NCBI RefSeq assembly: GCF_001434915.1
Contig: NZ_AZEF01000008.1
Location: forward strand, 20,067 to 84,066
DNA: 64,000 bases
Direction of reading: 5' to 3'
Origin: Liquorilactobacillus capillatus DSM 19910
GTDB taxonomy: Bacteria; Bacillota; Bacilli; Lactobacillales; Lactobacillaceae
The position numbers were made by a program, and so were the translations under genes. Below the pieces are notes generated by a model. That model did no database searches. It had not been told where the DNA came from and saw only the letters and a program-made list of their open reading frames with translations. This document shows, piece by piece, positions 28,102-37,767 of this stretch; the stretch's first letter is position 1; every line of letters starts with the position of its first letter.

Positions 28102-30465
28102 ATGGTTAATGTCCTTAAAAAATGGGTTGAGAGTGACAAACGAGAAATTAAAAGATTAAGTAAAATTGCAGACAAAGTTGAGGCGTATGCTGATGAGATG
28201 GCTGCGTTAAGTGATGAAGAATTAAAGGCAAAAACGCCTGCGTTAAAAAAACGTTATAGTGATGGTGAAACGTTAGATGATCTACTGCCAGAGGCTTTTG
28301 CCACTATTCGTGAAGCTGCTAAGCGTGTTTTAGGACTGTATCCTTTTAGGGTCCAGATATATGGAGGAATTGTACTTCATGAAGGTAACATTGCTGAGAT
28401 GAAGACTGGTGAAGGTAAGACTTTGACTGCTACAATGCCTGTTTATCTTAATGCTTTAGCTAGTAAAGGGGTTCACGTTGTAACAGTTAATGAATATTTA
28501 GCTTCACGTGATGCAACTGAAATGGGTGAGCTATATACTTGGTTAGGTCTTGAAGTGGGGTTGAATGTCTCTAACAAAACACCTGACGAAAAAAGAGATG
28601 CTTATAATAGTGATATTACCTATTCAACGAATAGTGAATTGGGTTTTGACTACTTACGCGATAATATGGTTGTTTATCGTGAAGATATGGTTCAGCGTCC
28701 ACTGAACTTTGTTGTCGTCGATGAAGTTGATTCAATTTTAATTGATGAAGCTCGAACACCGTTAATTATTTCAGGTCAGGCTGAAAAATCAACCACACTT
28801 TATACGAGAACAGATCGGTTTGCTAAAACGTTGACTGAAAAAGATGATTACAAAATTGATCTAGAGTCAAAGACCGTTTCGTTAACTGAAGAGGGAATTC
28901 AAAAAGCTGAAAAATATTTTGGGCTTGAGAATCTTTATGATCCAGATAATACAGCTTTGACTCATCATTTAGATAACGCGCTACGTGCTAACTTTATTAT
29001 GCTACGTGATAAAGATTATGTTGTCTCGGATGGTGAAGTTCTGATCGTCGATCAATTCACTGGTCGTATTATGGATGGACGGCGTTATTCAGATGGCTTA
29101 CACCAAGCGATTGAGGCGAAGGAACACGTTGATATTCAGCAAGAAACAAAAACTATGGCGAATATTACTTACCAGAACTTTTTCCGGATGTATAAGAAAA
29201 TTGCTGGGATGACTGGGACTGCTAAGACAGAGCAAGAGGAATTTCGAGAAATCTATAATATGGAAGTTATCTCAATTCCAACAAACAAGCCTGTTCTACG
29301 TGAAGATCGACCTGATTTGCTCTATCCAACATTAAAGAGCAAATTTAAAGCAGTTGTAGAGGATATTAAGCAAAGACATGAAAAGGGGCAACCAATCTTA
29401 GTCGGAACAGTAGCTGTTGAAACTTCAGAACTGCTAGCACATCTACTCGATAAGGAAGGCATTGCTCATGCAGTTTTAAATGCTAAAAATCATGCTAAAG
29501 AAGCTGAGATCATTACTAATGCTGGACAGCGTGGAGCTGTTACAATTGCAACTAATATGGCTGGTCGTGGAACGGATATTAAATTAGGTGCAGGTGTTAA
29601 GGAAATAGGCGGCTTAGCTGTGATTGGAACAGAACGGCATGAATCCCGTCGAATTGATAATCAATTACGTGGACGTTCCGGCCGTCAAGGGGATCCAGGT
29701 TTGACCCAGTTTTATCTTTCACTAGAAGATGACTTGATGCTGCGTTTTGGTTCAGAAAGAATTAAAGCAATTTTGGAAAGATTCAAAGTTGATGATGATG
29801 ATGCAGTAATTCAAAGTAAAATGATTTCACGTCAGGTTGAATCTGCACAAAAGAGGGTTGAAGGTAACAACTACGATACTCGGAAGCAGGTTTTACAATA
29901 CGATGATGTGATGCGTGAACAACGTGAAGTGATCTATGCACAAAGACAACAAGTAATTATGGAAGATAAATCACTTAAGCCGATTATTATGCAGATGATC
30001 AGGCGGACAGTTGAACATGTTGTTCAAATGCATACACAAAAGGAACAAAAAGACTGGAATTTACAAGCTGTTCTGGATTTTGCGGTTGCAGCAATGGTCA
30101 ATGAAGACAGCATTTCTCTTAGTGACTTAGAAGGTAAAAAGCCAGAAGAAATTGTCGATTATTTAATGGATCGTTCTGAAGCTAATTATGCACTTAAAGA
30201 GAAACAATTATATGATGCTAGTCAGATGCTTGAGTTTGAGAAGGTTGTACTCTTACGAGTGGTTGATTCAAAATGGACAGATCATATCGATCAAATGGAC
30301 CAATTACGACAATCGATTGGTTTGCGGGGCTATGGACAGTTAAATCCACTAGTTGAATATCAAACTGATGGTTTTAGAATGTTTGAACAAATGGTGGGCG
30401 ATATTGAGTATGATGTCACACGCTTATTTATGAAAGCCGAGATTCGTCAGGATATCAAACGATAG
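28102..30465 (+). CDS. secA: Protein translocase ATPase SecA
   Basis: SecA drives preproteins through SecYEG. The 787-residue protein has Walker A MKTGEGKT (about residue 95-105), [15 protein letters not shown], the [10 protein letters not shown] and [10 protein letters not shown] helicase motifs and the helical scaffold segment [11 protein letters not shown]. The ATG at 28102 is preferred over the GTG at 28078 because AAAGGA lies 9 nt upstream. It ends at [10 protein letters not shown] with no C-terminal CxC...CH zinc tail, the SecB- and ribosome-binding part present in many SecA proteins; other lactobacilli share this short form. Confidence 0.96.
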   Translation: MVNVLKKWVESDKREIKRLSKIADKVEAYADEMAALSDEELKAKTPALKKRYSDGETLDDLLPEAFATIREAAKRVLGLYPFRVQIYGGIVLHEGNIAEMKTGEGKTLTATMPVYLNALASKGVHVVTVNEYLASRDATEMGELYTWLGLEVGLNVSNKTPDEKRDAYNSDITYSTNSELGFDYLRDNMVVYREDMVQRPLNFVVVDEVDSILIDEARTPLIISGQAEKSTTLYTRTDRFAKTLTEKDDYKIDLESKTVSLTEEGIQKAEKYFGLENLYDPDNTALTHHLDNALRANFIMLRDKDYVVSDGEVLIVDQFTGRIMDGRRYSDGLHQAIEAKEHVDIQQETKTMANITYQNFFRMYKKIAGMTGTAKTEQEEFREIYNMEVISIPTNKPVLREDRPDLLYPTLKSKFKAVVEDIKQRHEKGQPILVGTVAVETSELLAHLLDKEGIAHAVLNAKNHAKEAEIITNAGQRGAVTIATNMAGRGTDIKLGAGVKEIGGLAVIGTERHESRRIDNQLRGRSGRQGDPGLTQFYLSLEDDLMLRFGSERIKAILERFKVDDDDAVIQSKMISRQVESAQKRVEGNNYDTRKQVLQYDDVMREQREVIYAQRQQVIMEDKSLKPIIMQMIRRTVEHVVQMHTQKEQKDWNLQAVLDFAVAAMVNEDSISLSDLEGKKPEEIVDYLMDRSEANYALKEKQLYDASQMLEFEKVVLLRVVDSKWTDHIDQMDQLRQSIGLRGYGQLNPLVEYQTDGFRMFEQMVGDIEYDVTRLFMKAEIRQDIKR

Positions 30466-30476
30466 AAGAAGTGAGC

Positions 30477-30575
30477 CAATGGTCGTTAGGCTTCAAGCCC
30501 TAACTGCAAGTTGTGCGTATAGTCCGTTTTTTGACTATGAACAACTAGTAGTTAAGTGAAGAAGGCTGACCATTG
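30477..30575 (+). ncRNA. Structured RNA element between secA and prfB
   Basis: Three helices can be drawn. P1 is CAATGGTC (30477-30484) with GACCATTG (30568-30575). P2 is GTTAGG (30485-30490) with CCTAAC (30499-30504). P3 is AGTTGT (30509-30514) with ACAACT (30541-30546), extended by ATAGTC/GACTAT (30519-30524, 30533-30538) around a T-rich loop. All are fully complementary and form a three-way junction. A terminator follows at 30615. I could not assign it to a known family: no T-box, cobalamin or other riboswitch core is evident. It may be a cis leader for prfB or a separate small RNA. Confidence 0.55.
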
Positions 30576-30614
30576 AAACCTGTTAATGGAATGATACCAA
30601 CTTAAATCAAAAGT

Positions 30615-30650
30615 ACTGGGTCAAAATACAATATTTGACTCAGTTTTTTT
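30615..30650 (+). terminator. Terminator or attenuator directly before prfB
   Basis: ACTGGGTCAAA (30615-30625) pairs with TTTGACTCAGT (30634-30644) and seven T follow. The prfB ATG is only 14 nt beyond the T-run, leaving no room for a promoter, so it could work as an attenuator for prfB. Confidence 0.8.
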
Positions 30651-30663
30651 AAAGGAGAAAAAA

Positions 30664-31783
30664 ATGGAACTTAGTGAAGCAAGACATGAAATAAAAAAGG
30701 CAAAAGAAAAAGTCGCAGACTTTAGGGGGTCTCTTTGACTTAGATGGTCTTAATGAACGAATAGCTGAAAATGAAACCAAAATGGCTGACCCAGATTTTT
30801 GGAATGACCAGCTGAAAGCACAGAAAGTTATTGCAGCAAATAATGAGTTAAAAGCTAAATTTGATAATTTTAATACACTTGCTGAAGCACTTGAAGAATT
30901 AGAGGTTTTACTTGAATTATTACAGGCAGAACCGGATGATGTGGAAATGAAAAATGAATTGGAAGAGAAATTAGCTAAAACACAAAAAAAATTACAAAAG
31001 TACCAGCTTGAACTTTTGCTAAGCGGAAAATACGACCATAGTAATGCTATTATTGAAATTCATCCAGGTGCTGGTGGAACGGAATCACAGGATTGGGGTG
31101 CGATGCTTTTGAGGATGTATAGCCGCTGGGCTCAACAGCATGAATTTGAAGTTGAGACAGTTGACTACCTTGCGGGAGAAGAAGCAGGAATAAAAAGCGT
31201 TACCTTACTGATTAAGGGAAATAATGCCTATGGCTATTTGCGCAGCGAAAAAGGCGTCCATCGTTTAGTGCGTATTTCGCCTTTCGATGCTGCAGGAAGA
31301 CGGCATACATCTTTCGCATCAGTTAATATCATGCCGGAACTTGACAACAGCGTTGAAATTGAATTGCGGCCCGAAGATGTAAAGATGGAAGTTTTTAGGT
31401 CAAGTGGTGCGGGTGGACAGCATATTAACAAAACATCTTCTGCAGTTCGGTTGATTCATATTCCAACGGGAATTGTTGTTTCAAGTCAGGCCCAACGTTC
31501 GCAATTTCAAAATAGAGCTACAGCTGAGAGTATGCTACGTTCAAAGTTGTACCAGTTGAAATTAGAGGAACAGGAGAAAAAAAGAGCTGAGATTCAAGGC
31601 CAACAGCTTGAGATAGGTTGGGGTTCACAGATCCGGTCGTATGTTTTTCATCCGTACTCAATGGTTAAAGACCATCGAACAGGTTACGAGACGGGAAATG
31701 CTCAGGGAGTGATGGACGGAGAACTGGATGATTTTATCAATGCTTATCTACAATATAAACTTCAAGAAAAAAATCCTAGCTAA
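30664..31783 (+). CDS. prfB: Peptide chain release factor 2, with programmed +1 frameshift
   Basis: RF2 releases peptides at UGA and UAA. The 5' frame starts at ATG 30664 behind AAAGGAG and meets an in-frame TGA at 30736-30738 as codon 25. The site is canonical: AGGGGG (30724-30729), 3 nt, CTT TGA C. Slipping +1 on CTT continues with GAC and gives about 372 residues. Low RF2 favours the shift, an autoregulatory loop known in most bacteria. The protein has the SPF stop-codon recognition tripeptide and the GGQ catalytic motif in [14 protein letters not shown]. It should not be called a pseudogene. Confidence 0.97.
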
Positions 31784-31836
31784 AAAATTGAAATTTATTT
31801 GTAATCTTTTTGACATCTTAGGAACCCTACAAATGA

Positions 31837-31842
31837 TATAAT
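31837..31842 (+). promoter_or_regulatory. Extended -10 promoter for ftsEX
   Basis: TATAAT is preceded by TGA in an extended -10. TTGACA (31810-31815) is 21 bp away, too far for a normal -35. Confidence 0.55.
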
Positions 31843-31878
31843 ACTTGGGTGTGTATCAGAAAATGAGGGGGTATCCTT

Positions 31879-32574
31879 TTGATTGAGTTTAAACGCGTCT
31901 TTAAAGAATATGATAACAAGATTACTGCCGCTAATGATTTCAATATTACAATTAAACAAGGAGAGTTTGTCTATGTTGTTGGACCAAGTGGGGCTGGTAA
32001 ATCAACGTTTATCAAGATGATGTATCGGGAAGAAAAGCCAACATCTGGTCAGATAAAAATAAATAAATTTGAGCTTGGAAAAATTAGAGATAGAGATGTT
32101 CCTTTTCTTAGACGTGAAGTTGGAGTGGTCTTTCAGGATTTTAAGCTGCTACCCAAGTTAACGGTATTTGAAAATGTAGCATACGCTTTGCAGGTTATTG
32201 AGAAAGCTCCAGCAGAGGTTAAGGCTCGGGTGGAACGGGTTCTAAATTTAGTTGGGTTAGCTGATAAAGCTGATACATTTCCTGATGAGCTTTCAGGTGG
32301 TGAGCAGCAACGGATTGCAATTGCACGAGCAATCGCGAATAAACCACAAATTTTAATTGCAGATGAACCAACGGGTAATCTAGATCCTAGGACCGCTAAC
32401 GATATTATAAAAATAATTGAACGAATTAACAAACAAGGAACGACAATTGTCATGGCGACACATAATAGTGCTATTGTGAATAAATATAAACACCGTGTAA
32501 TTGAAATTGACGATGGTCGTGTTATCCGGGATCAAAAGAGGGGGGGTTATAAAGATGAAAGCAATAACCTTTAA
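31879..32574 (+). CDS. ftsE: Cell division ATP-binding protein FtsE
   Basis: FtsE is the ATPase of the FtsEX complex, which in Gram-positive bacteria activates a peptidoglycan hydrolase. It has Walker A GPSGAGKST, LSGGEQQR and ADEPTGNLD. The TTG start at 31879 lies behind GAGGGGG. The 231-residue protein overlaps ftsX by 20 nt. Its C-terminus has a short charged extension after VIRDQKRGG. Confidence 0.95.
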   Translation: MIEFKRVFKEYDNKITAANDFNITIKQGEFVYVVGPSGAGKSTFIKMMYREEKPTSGQIKINKFELGKIRDRDVPFLRREVGVVFQDFKLLPKLTVFENVAYALQVIEKAPAEVKARVERVLNLVGLADKADTFPDELSGGEQQRIAIARAIANKPQILIADEPTGNLDPRTANDIIKIIERINKQGTTIVMATHNSAIVNKYKHRVIEIDDGRVIRDQKRGGYKDESNNL

Positions 32575-33442
32575 ACGCCACTTGGTAGAAAGTTTTAGAA
32601 GTTTAAAGCGGAACGGTTGGATGTCAGTTGCGGCATTTAGTGCGGTTACAGTGACATTACTTCTTGTTGGGGCTTTACTTTCAGTCATAATGAATGTCAA
32701 TAAGATAGCGTCTGACATTGAAAACGATGTACAAGTACGGGTCTTAATTGATCATGGAACATCCCCCCAGCAACGGGAAGCTTTGAAGAAGAAATTAAGT
32801 AGGCTTGATAATGTTCAGAGTATTAAATTTTCAAGTAAAAAACAGGAATTAAAAAATGTTGTCGGAAGTTATGGAAATGATTTCAAACTTTTTGCTGGAG
32901 ATGACAATCCACTAAATGATGTTTATATTGTTAAAGCTAAAAAGCCGGCACAAACTATAGCAGTTGCTAAAGAAGCACGTACGATGAAAAATGTTTATGC
33001 TGCTAAATACGGTGGAACATCAGCTAAGAAGCTGTTCAAAGTAGTGGCCGGAGTGCAAAAATGGGGAACGGCAATTAGCTTGCTATTACTTTTTGTGGCT
33101 GTCTTCCTAATATCCAATACAATAAAAATTACTATTTTATCACGGCGAAATGAAATTGCTATTATGCGTCTGGTTGGGGCTACCAACAGTTTTATCAGAT
33201 GGCCTTTTATTCTCGAAGGAGCATGGACTGGCCTTTTTGGAGCACTTCTTCCGATCATTGTTGTTGATATCGGATACGTGTGGATTCATGGCTTACTTTC
33301 GGCTTCACTTGCTAGCACGAATTACCGGTTACTCTCACCAGGAGTCTTTTTGATACAGATCGATATTTTAATGATCTTGATAGGAATTATTATCGGAGCT
33401 ATCGGTTCTGGTGTTTCAATGCGTAAGTTTTTAAAAATTTAG
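32555..33442 (+). CDS. ftsX: Cell division membrane protein FtsX
   Basis: A 295-residue membrane protein with one N-terminal helix (about 20-45), a large extracellular domain and three C-terminal helices, the FtsX layout. The loop RRNEIAIMRLVGATNSFIRW before helix 3 is characteristic. ATG 32555 lies in the ftsE end with a G-rich site upstream; a longer in-frame extension from 32501 lacks one. The cognate hydrolase is not in the window. Confidence 0.94.
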   Translation: MKAITFKRHLVESFRSLKRNGWMSVAAFSAVTVTLLLVGALLSVIMNVNKIASDIENDVQVRVLIDHGTSPQQREALKKKLSRLDNVQSIKFSSKKQELKNVVGSYGNDFKLFAGDDNPLNDVYIVKAKKPAQTIAVAKEARTMKNVYAAKYGGTSAKKLFKVVAGVQKWGTAISLLLLFVAVFLISNTIKITILSRRNEIAIMRLVGATNSFIRWPFILEGAWTGLFGALLPIIVVDIGYVWIHGLLSASLASTNYRLLSPGVFLIQIDILMILIGIIIGAIGSGVSMRKFLKI

Positions 33443-33447
33443 AAATA

Positions 33448-33494
33448 AAATACTATTAGTACATTTGAGAAGTTTGTACTGATAGTATTTTTTT
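33448..33494 (+). terminator. Terminator after ftsX
   Basis: AAATACTATTAGTACA pairs with TGTACTGATAGTATTT with one mismatch, followed by T7-type run. Confidence 0.9.
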
Positions 33495-33513
33495 CTATTT
33501 AATTATGCAATTT

Positions 33514-33542
33514 TTGTACTTAAAGATATAAATTGCTATACT
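33514..33542 (+). promoter_or_regulatory. Promoter of the PDZ protein and possibly the pho-pst genes
   Basis: TTGTAC (33514-33519), 17 bp, TATACT (33537-33542) with an upstream TGC. The next genes follow without a visible terminator as far as phoU. Confidence 0.65.
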
Positions 33543-33577
33543 GTGATTAAGAATTACCTTAGGAGTGTGAAACTTAA

Positions 33578-34729
33578 ATGTGGTTTTTTAGCTTATTGGC
33601 GCAGTTTTTTATGCAGCCTGCCTTATGGATATGTTTTCTAGTAACTTTTATCATCTACCAGTATCGGATAAAAAATGAACGTTTAAATTTCCGGATAGCG
33701 ATCAACCGTGATTTCTATGAGGGCAGACACCTTGTGAAGAATGGTTTTTTGTTTGGCTTATGCGGTTCAGGTCTCTTTTTCTTGCTTGGAGTAGGTGTCC
33801 CTATGCAATGGATTATAGTATATGAAATTTTAATTTGTTTAGGTTTACTCTTATTTTTATTCATTGATAGTGGTATTTTTACACTGCTGGTAAGCTTACC
33901 TTTATTATTTTTTTTACAACAAATAACAACGGAAGAATTTTCTCTTCTTAAAAAAATTAGTATTGATGAACAAGTCCTTTTAACTAGTGGGCGTTCTCTT
34001 TTTATTTTAACGGCACTTTTTTTCTTGTTTAGATATTTAATGTTACGGCATGTTAATCAGTATTTACTTGTCCCCAGCATTCACGAGGGGAAACGTGGCC
34101 GACGGTTAATTAAATATACATGGCAAGAATCAGCTTTGGTACCGTTGCTAATTTTGATACCAGGTGATACCTTTCATAGTATGGTTAACTTTTGGCCGGT
34201 GTTTATGTTTCACGGGCAAAAATTTGAGTTATTTATTTTACCCTTCTGGATTACAGGAACTATCAAGTTTTGGCGACAGCCGTTGACATCGGCTTTGAAA
34301 AAAGTACGTAAACAAGCTATCTATGGGCTCGGATATAGTGTAGCTTTTATTGTGCTTACAAGTTTCTGGCCACGATTATCAGTGTGGGGATTGCTGTTGT
34401 TAGTTGTTCTATTAGGTATCCAGGCCTTTCTATCTGCAAGAAAAGATCGGCGTGAAGGGCGTTGGTATGCAGAAACAAAAAGTGGGGTTCGTGTTGTTGC
34501 AGTACAGCCGCATACGCCAGCCGCTAAGATGAACTTAAATATAGGTGATGTCATTATTTCATGTAATGGTGTCAAGGTTGCTAACGAAGAAGAGTTATAT
34601 GCAGCATTAAAGCTAGACTCAACTTATTGTCATTTTAAGATACGGACATATGAAGGTGAATTGAAATTAGCAGAAAGTGCTATTTTTGCAGATTCACCAC
34701 ATGAAATAGGGTTAATTATATTTCATTGA
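33578..34729 (+). CDS. PDZ-domain membrane protein, MinJ-like
   Basis: A 383-residue protein with about eight hydrophobic segments in the first 290 residues and a C-terminal PDZ domain (about 300-375, with VRVVAVQPHTPAAKMNLNIGDVI). This layout and the location downstream of ftsEX match MinJ (YvjD) of Bacillus, which links DivIVA to the Min division-site system. Sequence resemblance in the membrane part is low by eye, so the role is inferred from architecture and context. It starts 49 bp after a good promoter and ends 16 bp before the response regulator. Confidence 0.7.
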   Translation: MWFFSLLAQFFMQPALWICFLVTFIIYQYRIKNERLNFRIAINRDFYEGRHLVKNGFLFGLCGSGLFFLLGVGVPMQWIIVYEILICLGLLLFLFIDSGIFTLLVSLPLLFFLQQITTEEFSLLKKISIDEQVLLTSGRSLFILTALFFLFRYLMLRHVNQYLLVPSIHEGKRGRRLIKYTWQESALVPLLILIPGDTFHSMVNFWPVFMFHGQKFELFILPFWITGTIKFWRQPLTSALKKVRKQAIYGLGYSVAFIVLTSFWPRLSVWGLLLLVVLLGIQAFLSARKDRREGRWYAETKSGVRVVAVQPHTPAAKMNLNIGDVIISCNGVKVANEEELYAALKLDSTYCHFKIRTYEGELKLAESAIFADSPHEIGLIIFH

Positions 34730-34745
34730 TTTTGGAGGGAACATT

Positions 34746-35474
34746 GTGAAAAAAGTATTAGTGGTTGATGATGAGAGTGCGATTGTAACATTACTAAAAT
34801 ACAACCTTGAACAAGCTGGCTATCAAGTTGATACAGCAATGGATGGGAAAATAGCTTTTGAAAAGGGAGTTACAAGGAAATTTGATTTTATTTTATTAGA
34901 TTTAATGTTGCCGCAAATGGACGGACTAGAAGTTACGCGACGTTTACGTCAAGAAAAGGTTAAAACCCCAATTATGATACTGACAGCCAAAGGCGAAGAG
35001 TATGATAAAGTTATCGGACTTGAATTGGGAGCGGATGATTATTTGACCAAGCCATTCTCCCCCCGGGAAGTTTTAGCGAGAATTAAGGCAATTGGAAGAA
35101 GAACAGAGGAATCAAAAACTGACCAAAGAGAGTCAAAAACGTTAGATACTGAGAATGAACAATTTAAATTTGATAACGTACTCGTTGACTTAACCAATTA
35201 TGTAGTTGAAAAAAATAATAAAAAAATAAAATTAACTCCAAAAGAGTTTGAGTTATTGACATATTTTATTAAAAGACAGCATCGTGTTTTAAGTCGGGAA
35301 AAATTATTAAATGGTGTTTGGGGTTATGATTACGTCGGACAGACACGGATGGTTGATATGCACGTTAGCCATTTACGTGAAAAACTTGAAGCAGACCCTA
35401 AAAGACCTAAGTATATTGAAACCGTAAGAGGCTTTGGCTATCGGTTTGAGGGTGAGAATGATAAAGAATTTTAG
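34746..35474 (+). CDS. phoP: Response regulator of the phosphate two-component system (PhoP/PnpR-like)
   Basis: A 242-residue OmpR-family regulator. The receiver has the acidic pair DDE near residue 8, the phosphorylation Asp in LLDLMLPQMDG (about residue 52) and Lys in LTAKGE. A winged helix follows from about residue 135 (LTPKEFELL, GYDYVGQTRMVDMHVSHLREK). The GTG start lies behind GGAGGGAAC. It directly precedes its kinase and the pst genes, so control of phosphate uptake is the likely job. Confidence 0.88.
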   Translation: MKKVLVVDDESAIVTLLKYNLEQAGYQVDTAMDGKIAFEKGVTRKFDFILLDLMLPQMDGLEVTRRLRQEKVKTPIMILTAKGEEYDKVIGLELGADDYLTKPFSPREVLARIKAIGRRTEESKTDQRESKTLDTENEQFKFDNVLVDLTNYVVEKNNKKIKLTPKEFELLTYFIKRQHRVLSREKLLNGVWGYDYVGQTRMVDMHVSHLREKLEADPKRPKYIETVRGFGYRFEGENDKEF

Positions 35475-36855
35475 AGCCTTGTTAGTGAACTTTTTGATAA
35501 GTCTAGGTTGTTTAACAATAATCTCATTTTTCTTGATGAACTGGTATCACGAACCTGTTACAATTTTTCTGAAGAATAACCGAGTCTTTTTAATAATTTT
35601 GACCGCACTTTGTTTAGCAATTGTTTTGTCAGCGATACAAATATTAGGTTATCAGCGGCAGAAAAAGGAAATTGCAATACTAAGTTCCAAGTTGCAGGCA
35701 GTTGTTAGAGGTGATGAAGCTGGCCATTTGCTGCTTGAACCCGATGATCCATATTATGAATTAGCACGGGCTATTAATGGTGTTCAGAGCATGCAGCGTG
35801 ATATCTCGAAGGACTTTACGCTGCAACAGCGTGGGTATCTCTCATTATTAGAGTATCTAACTATTGGAGTGCTTGTCTTAGATCAAGATCAGAAGATATA
35901 TTTGAGCAACCATGCTATGAGTGACTTGATGGGGCGCGAGTTGAATGTTAAAGGGCAACTATTTGTTAAGGAAGTTCGAACTTATGAATTAAGCAGATTG
36001 ATTGAGAAAACTTTTGAAACACATCAGGATCAGCATCATGAAATAAAAATAGATGCAACGAGCAAGAATGTTGATGCACACGTGGTTTATGTTCCCGTTA
36101 GTGCACGGCACTTTTTAGTGATGGCGTTGTTGTATGATATTACGGAACTTAAGGAAATTGAACGGATGCAAATGGATTTTGTGGGAAACGTCAGCCACGA
36201 GTTAAAGACTCCTATAACAGCAATTACTGGATTCACTGAAACTTTACTACAGGGAGCAATGGATGATAAGCAGACGCGAGAAGAGTTTTTAAAAATTGTT
36301 TATCAAGAAAGTCTGAAACTTGGAGAATTAGTAGAGGATATTCTTTCACTTGCCAGAATAGATTCCAAACCACAGCTTAATCTTACTTCGCTAAAAATAT
36401 ATGAATTTATAGAAGATATTTTAACAACATTTCAACCAGAACTTGAGAAAAAAGCTATTAAAGTGGCATTACAAATACCAGTTACTGCTGAGGTGAATGT
36501 TGATAAAAATAAGCTACGGCATGTTGTTAATAATCTTATTCAAAATGGGATCAAATATAATCAGGCGGGCGGACAGCTGTGGATCAACGTACAGATTAGT
36601 CAAAAAGATTGGAATCTAAGTATAAAGGATAATGGCTATGGGATCGCTAAGGATGAGCAGGAAAGAATCTTTGAACGCTTTTACCGAGTCGATACTTCAC
36701 GATCGAGACAAAATGGTGGAACGGGTTTAGGCCTAGCGGTCGTTCAGGAGTATGTTAAAGCCATGTCTGGTACAATTAAGGTTCGCAGCCAGGTTGGAGT
36801 TGGATCGACTTTTACAGTAACATTTCCGCTAGAATTAAAAGATGATCTTGGGTAG
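35458..36855 (+). CDS. phoR: Sensor histidine kinase of the phosphate system (PhoR/PnpS-like)
   Basis: A 465-residue kinase with two membrane helices (about 8-30 and 38-58), a short PAS-type domain (about 120-230), the phospho-acceptor His in VSHELKTP, the N-box HVVNNLIQNGIKYN and G-boxes DNGYGIAKDE and GGTGLGLAVVQ. The ATG at 35458 overlaps the regulator by 17 nt and lies 5 nt after GAGGG. The sensor lacks a large extracellular domain, like PhoR/PnpS types that probably read the Pst-PhoU state. Confidence 0.88.
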   Translation: MIKNFRALLVNFLISLGCLTIISFFLMNWYHEPVTIFLKNNRVFLIILTALCLAIVLSAIQILGYQRQKKEIAILSSKLQAVVRGDEAGHLLLEPDDPYYELARAINGVQSMQRDISKDFTLQQRGYLSLLEYLTIGVLVLDQDQKIYLSNHAMSDLMGRELNVKGQLFVKEVRTYELSRLIEKTFETHQDQHHEIKIDATSKNVDAHVVYVPVSARHFLVMALLYDITELKEIERMQMDFVGNVSHELKTPITAITGFTETLLQGAMDDKQTREEFLKIVYQESLKLGELVEDILSLARIDSKPQLNLTSLKIYEFIEDILTTFQPELEKKAIKVALQIPVTAEVNVDKNKLRHVVNNLIQNGIKYNQAGGQLWINVQISQKDWNLSIKDNGYGIAKDEQERIFERFYRVDTSRSRQNGGTGLGLAVVQEYVKAMSGTIKVRSQVGVGSTFTVTFPLELKDDLG

Positions 36856-36864
36856 GTAGAGAGT

Positions 36865-37767
36865 ATGATTAGAAGGAAACTAAAGGTAATTTTTGTTATG
36901 CTGATAATGCTATCTTTTTTAACAGCTTGCCAGCCATTAACTACAAAGTCACTCACTGTTGCTGGGTCAACAGCCTTTCAGCCAGTGGTTGAGCTAGCTG
37001 CTGCTGCATATAGTCAAAAAGCTAAGGTTACCGTCAACGTCCAAGGTGGCGGTTCAGGAACAGGAATAAGTCAAGTTGAAGAAGGTGCGATTGAAATTGG
37101 TAATTCCGATGTCTTTGCGGCAGAGAAGAGAGGAATTACAGTAAATAGACTACGCGACTATCAGGTTGCGGTTACTGGGATCACACCAATTGTTAATCCT
37201 AAAACAGGTATTAACAATATATCTCAGCGGCAATTGAGCGATATTTTTACTGGTAAAATAAAAAATTGGCGTTCCATAGGTGGGAAAAACTTAAAAATCA
37301 TTGTTATTAATCGATCGATGGGGAGTGGGACAAGAAATAATTTTGAAAAATGGGGTTTAAACGGTCAGAGGAGCATGGTTGCGCAAGAGCAGAGTTCAAC
37401 TGGCACAGTTCGCAAGATCGTCGCAGCAACTCCTGGTGCGATTTCATATATTGCATTTCCATACGTCAATAGTGAAGTTCAAGCATTGAGTATTGATGGT
37501 GTCGCGCCTACAAAAAAGAATGTTAGAAATAATAATTGGCGTATTTGGGCTTACGAGCATATGTATACGTTGAAAAGAAACAATACAGCCGCGCGTTCTT
37601 TTATCAATTATATGATGTCGGCTGCTGTTCAGCGTAAGATAATTCCCAAGCTAGGGTATATCGCTGTTTCTTCAATGAAAATAAAACGTTCTGAAAGTGG
37701 AAAAGTAACACATAATATAAATAGGAGCGGAGGAAAAATTGTTGGATCCCATCCGGATAGACCTTAA
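36865..37767 (+). CDS. pstS: Phosphate-binding lipoprotein PstS
   Basis: The 300-residue binding protein has a lipoprotein signal with lipobox LTAC (Cys about residue 21), then VAGSTAFQPVVE and VQGGGSGTGISQ, the phosphate-binding loops, and NRSMGSGTRNNFE. It is anchored outside the membrane and hands phosphate to PstCA. It is the first gene of the pst cluster and starts 9 bp after the kinase. The last 28 nt overlap pstC. Confidence 0.93.
   Translation: MIRRKLKVIFVMLIMLSFLTACQPLTTKSLTVAGSTAFQPVVELAAAAYSQKAKVTVNVQGGGSGTGISQVEEGAIEIGNSDVFAAEKRGITVNRLRDYQVAVTGITPIVNPKTGINNISQRQLSDIFTGKIKNWRSIGGKNLKIIVINRSMGSGTRNNFEKWGLNGQRSMVAQEQSSTGTVRKIVAATPGAISYIAFPYVNSEVQALSIDGVAPTKKNVRNNNWRIWAYEHMYTLKRNNTAARSFINYMMSAAVQRKIIPKLGYIAVSSMKIKRSESGKVTHNINRSGGKIVGSHPDRP

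Noticed and set aside
30736..30738. In-frame stop as a sign of a prfB pseudogene
   Set aside because: It is the normal programmed frameshift site.
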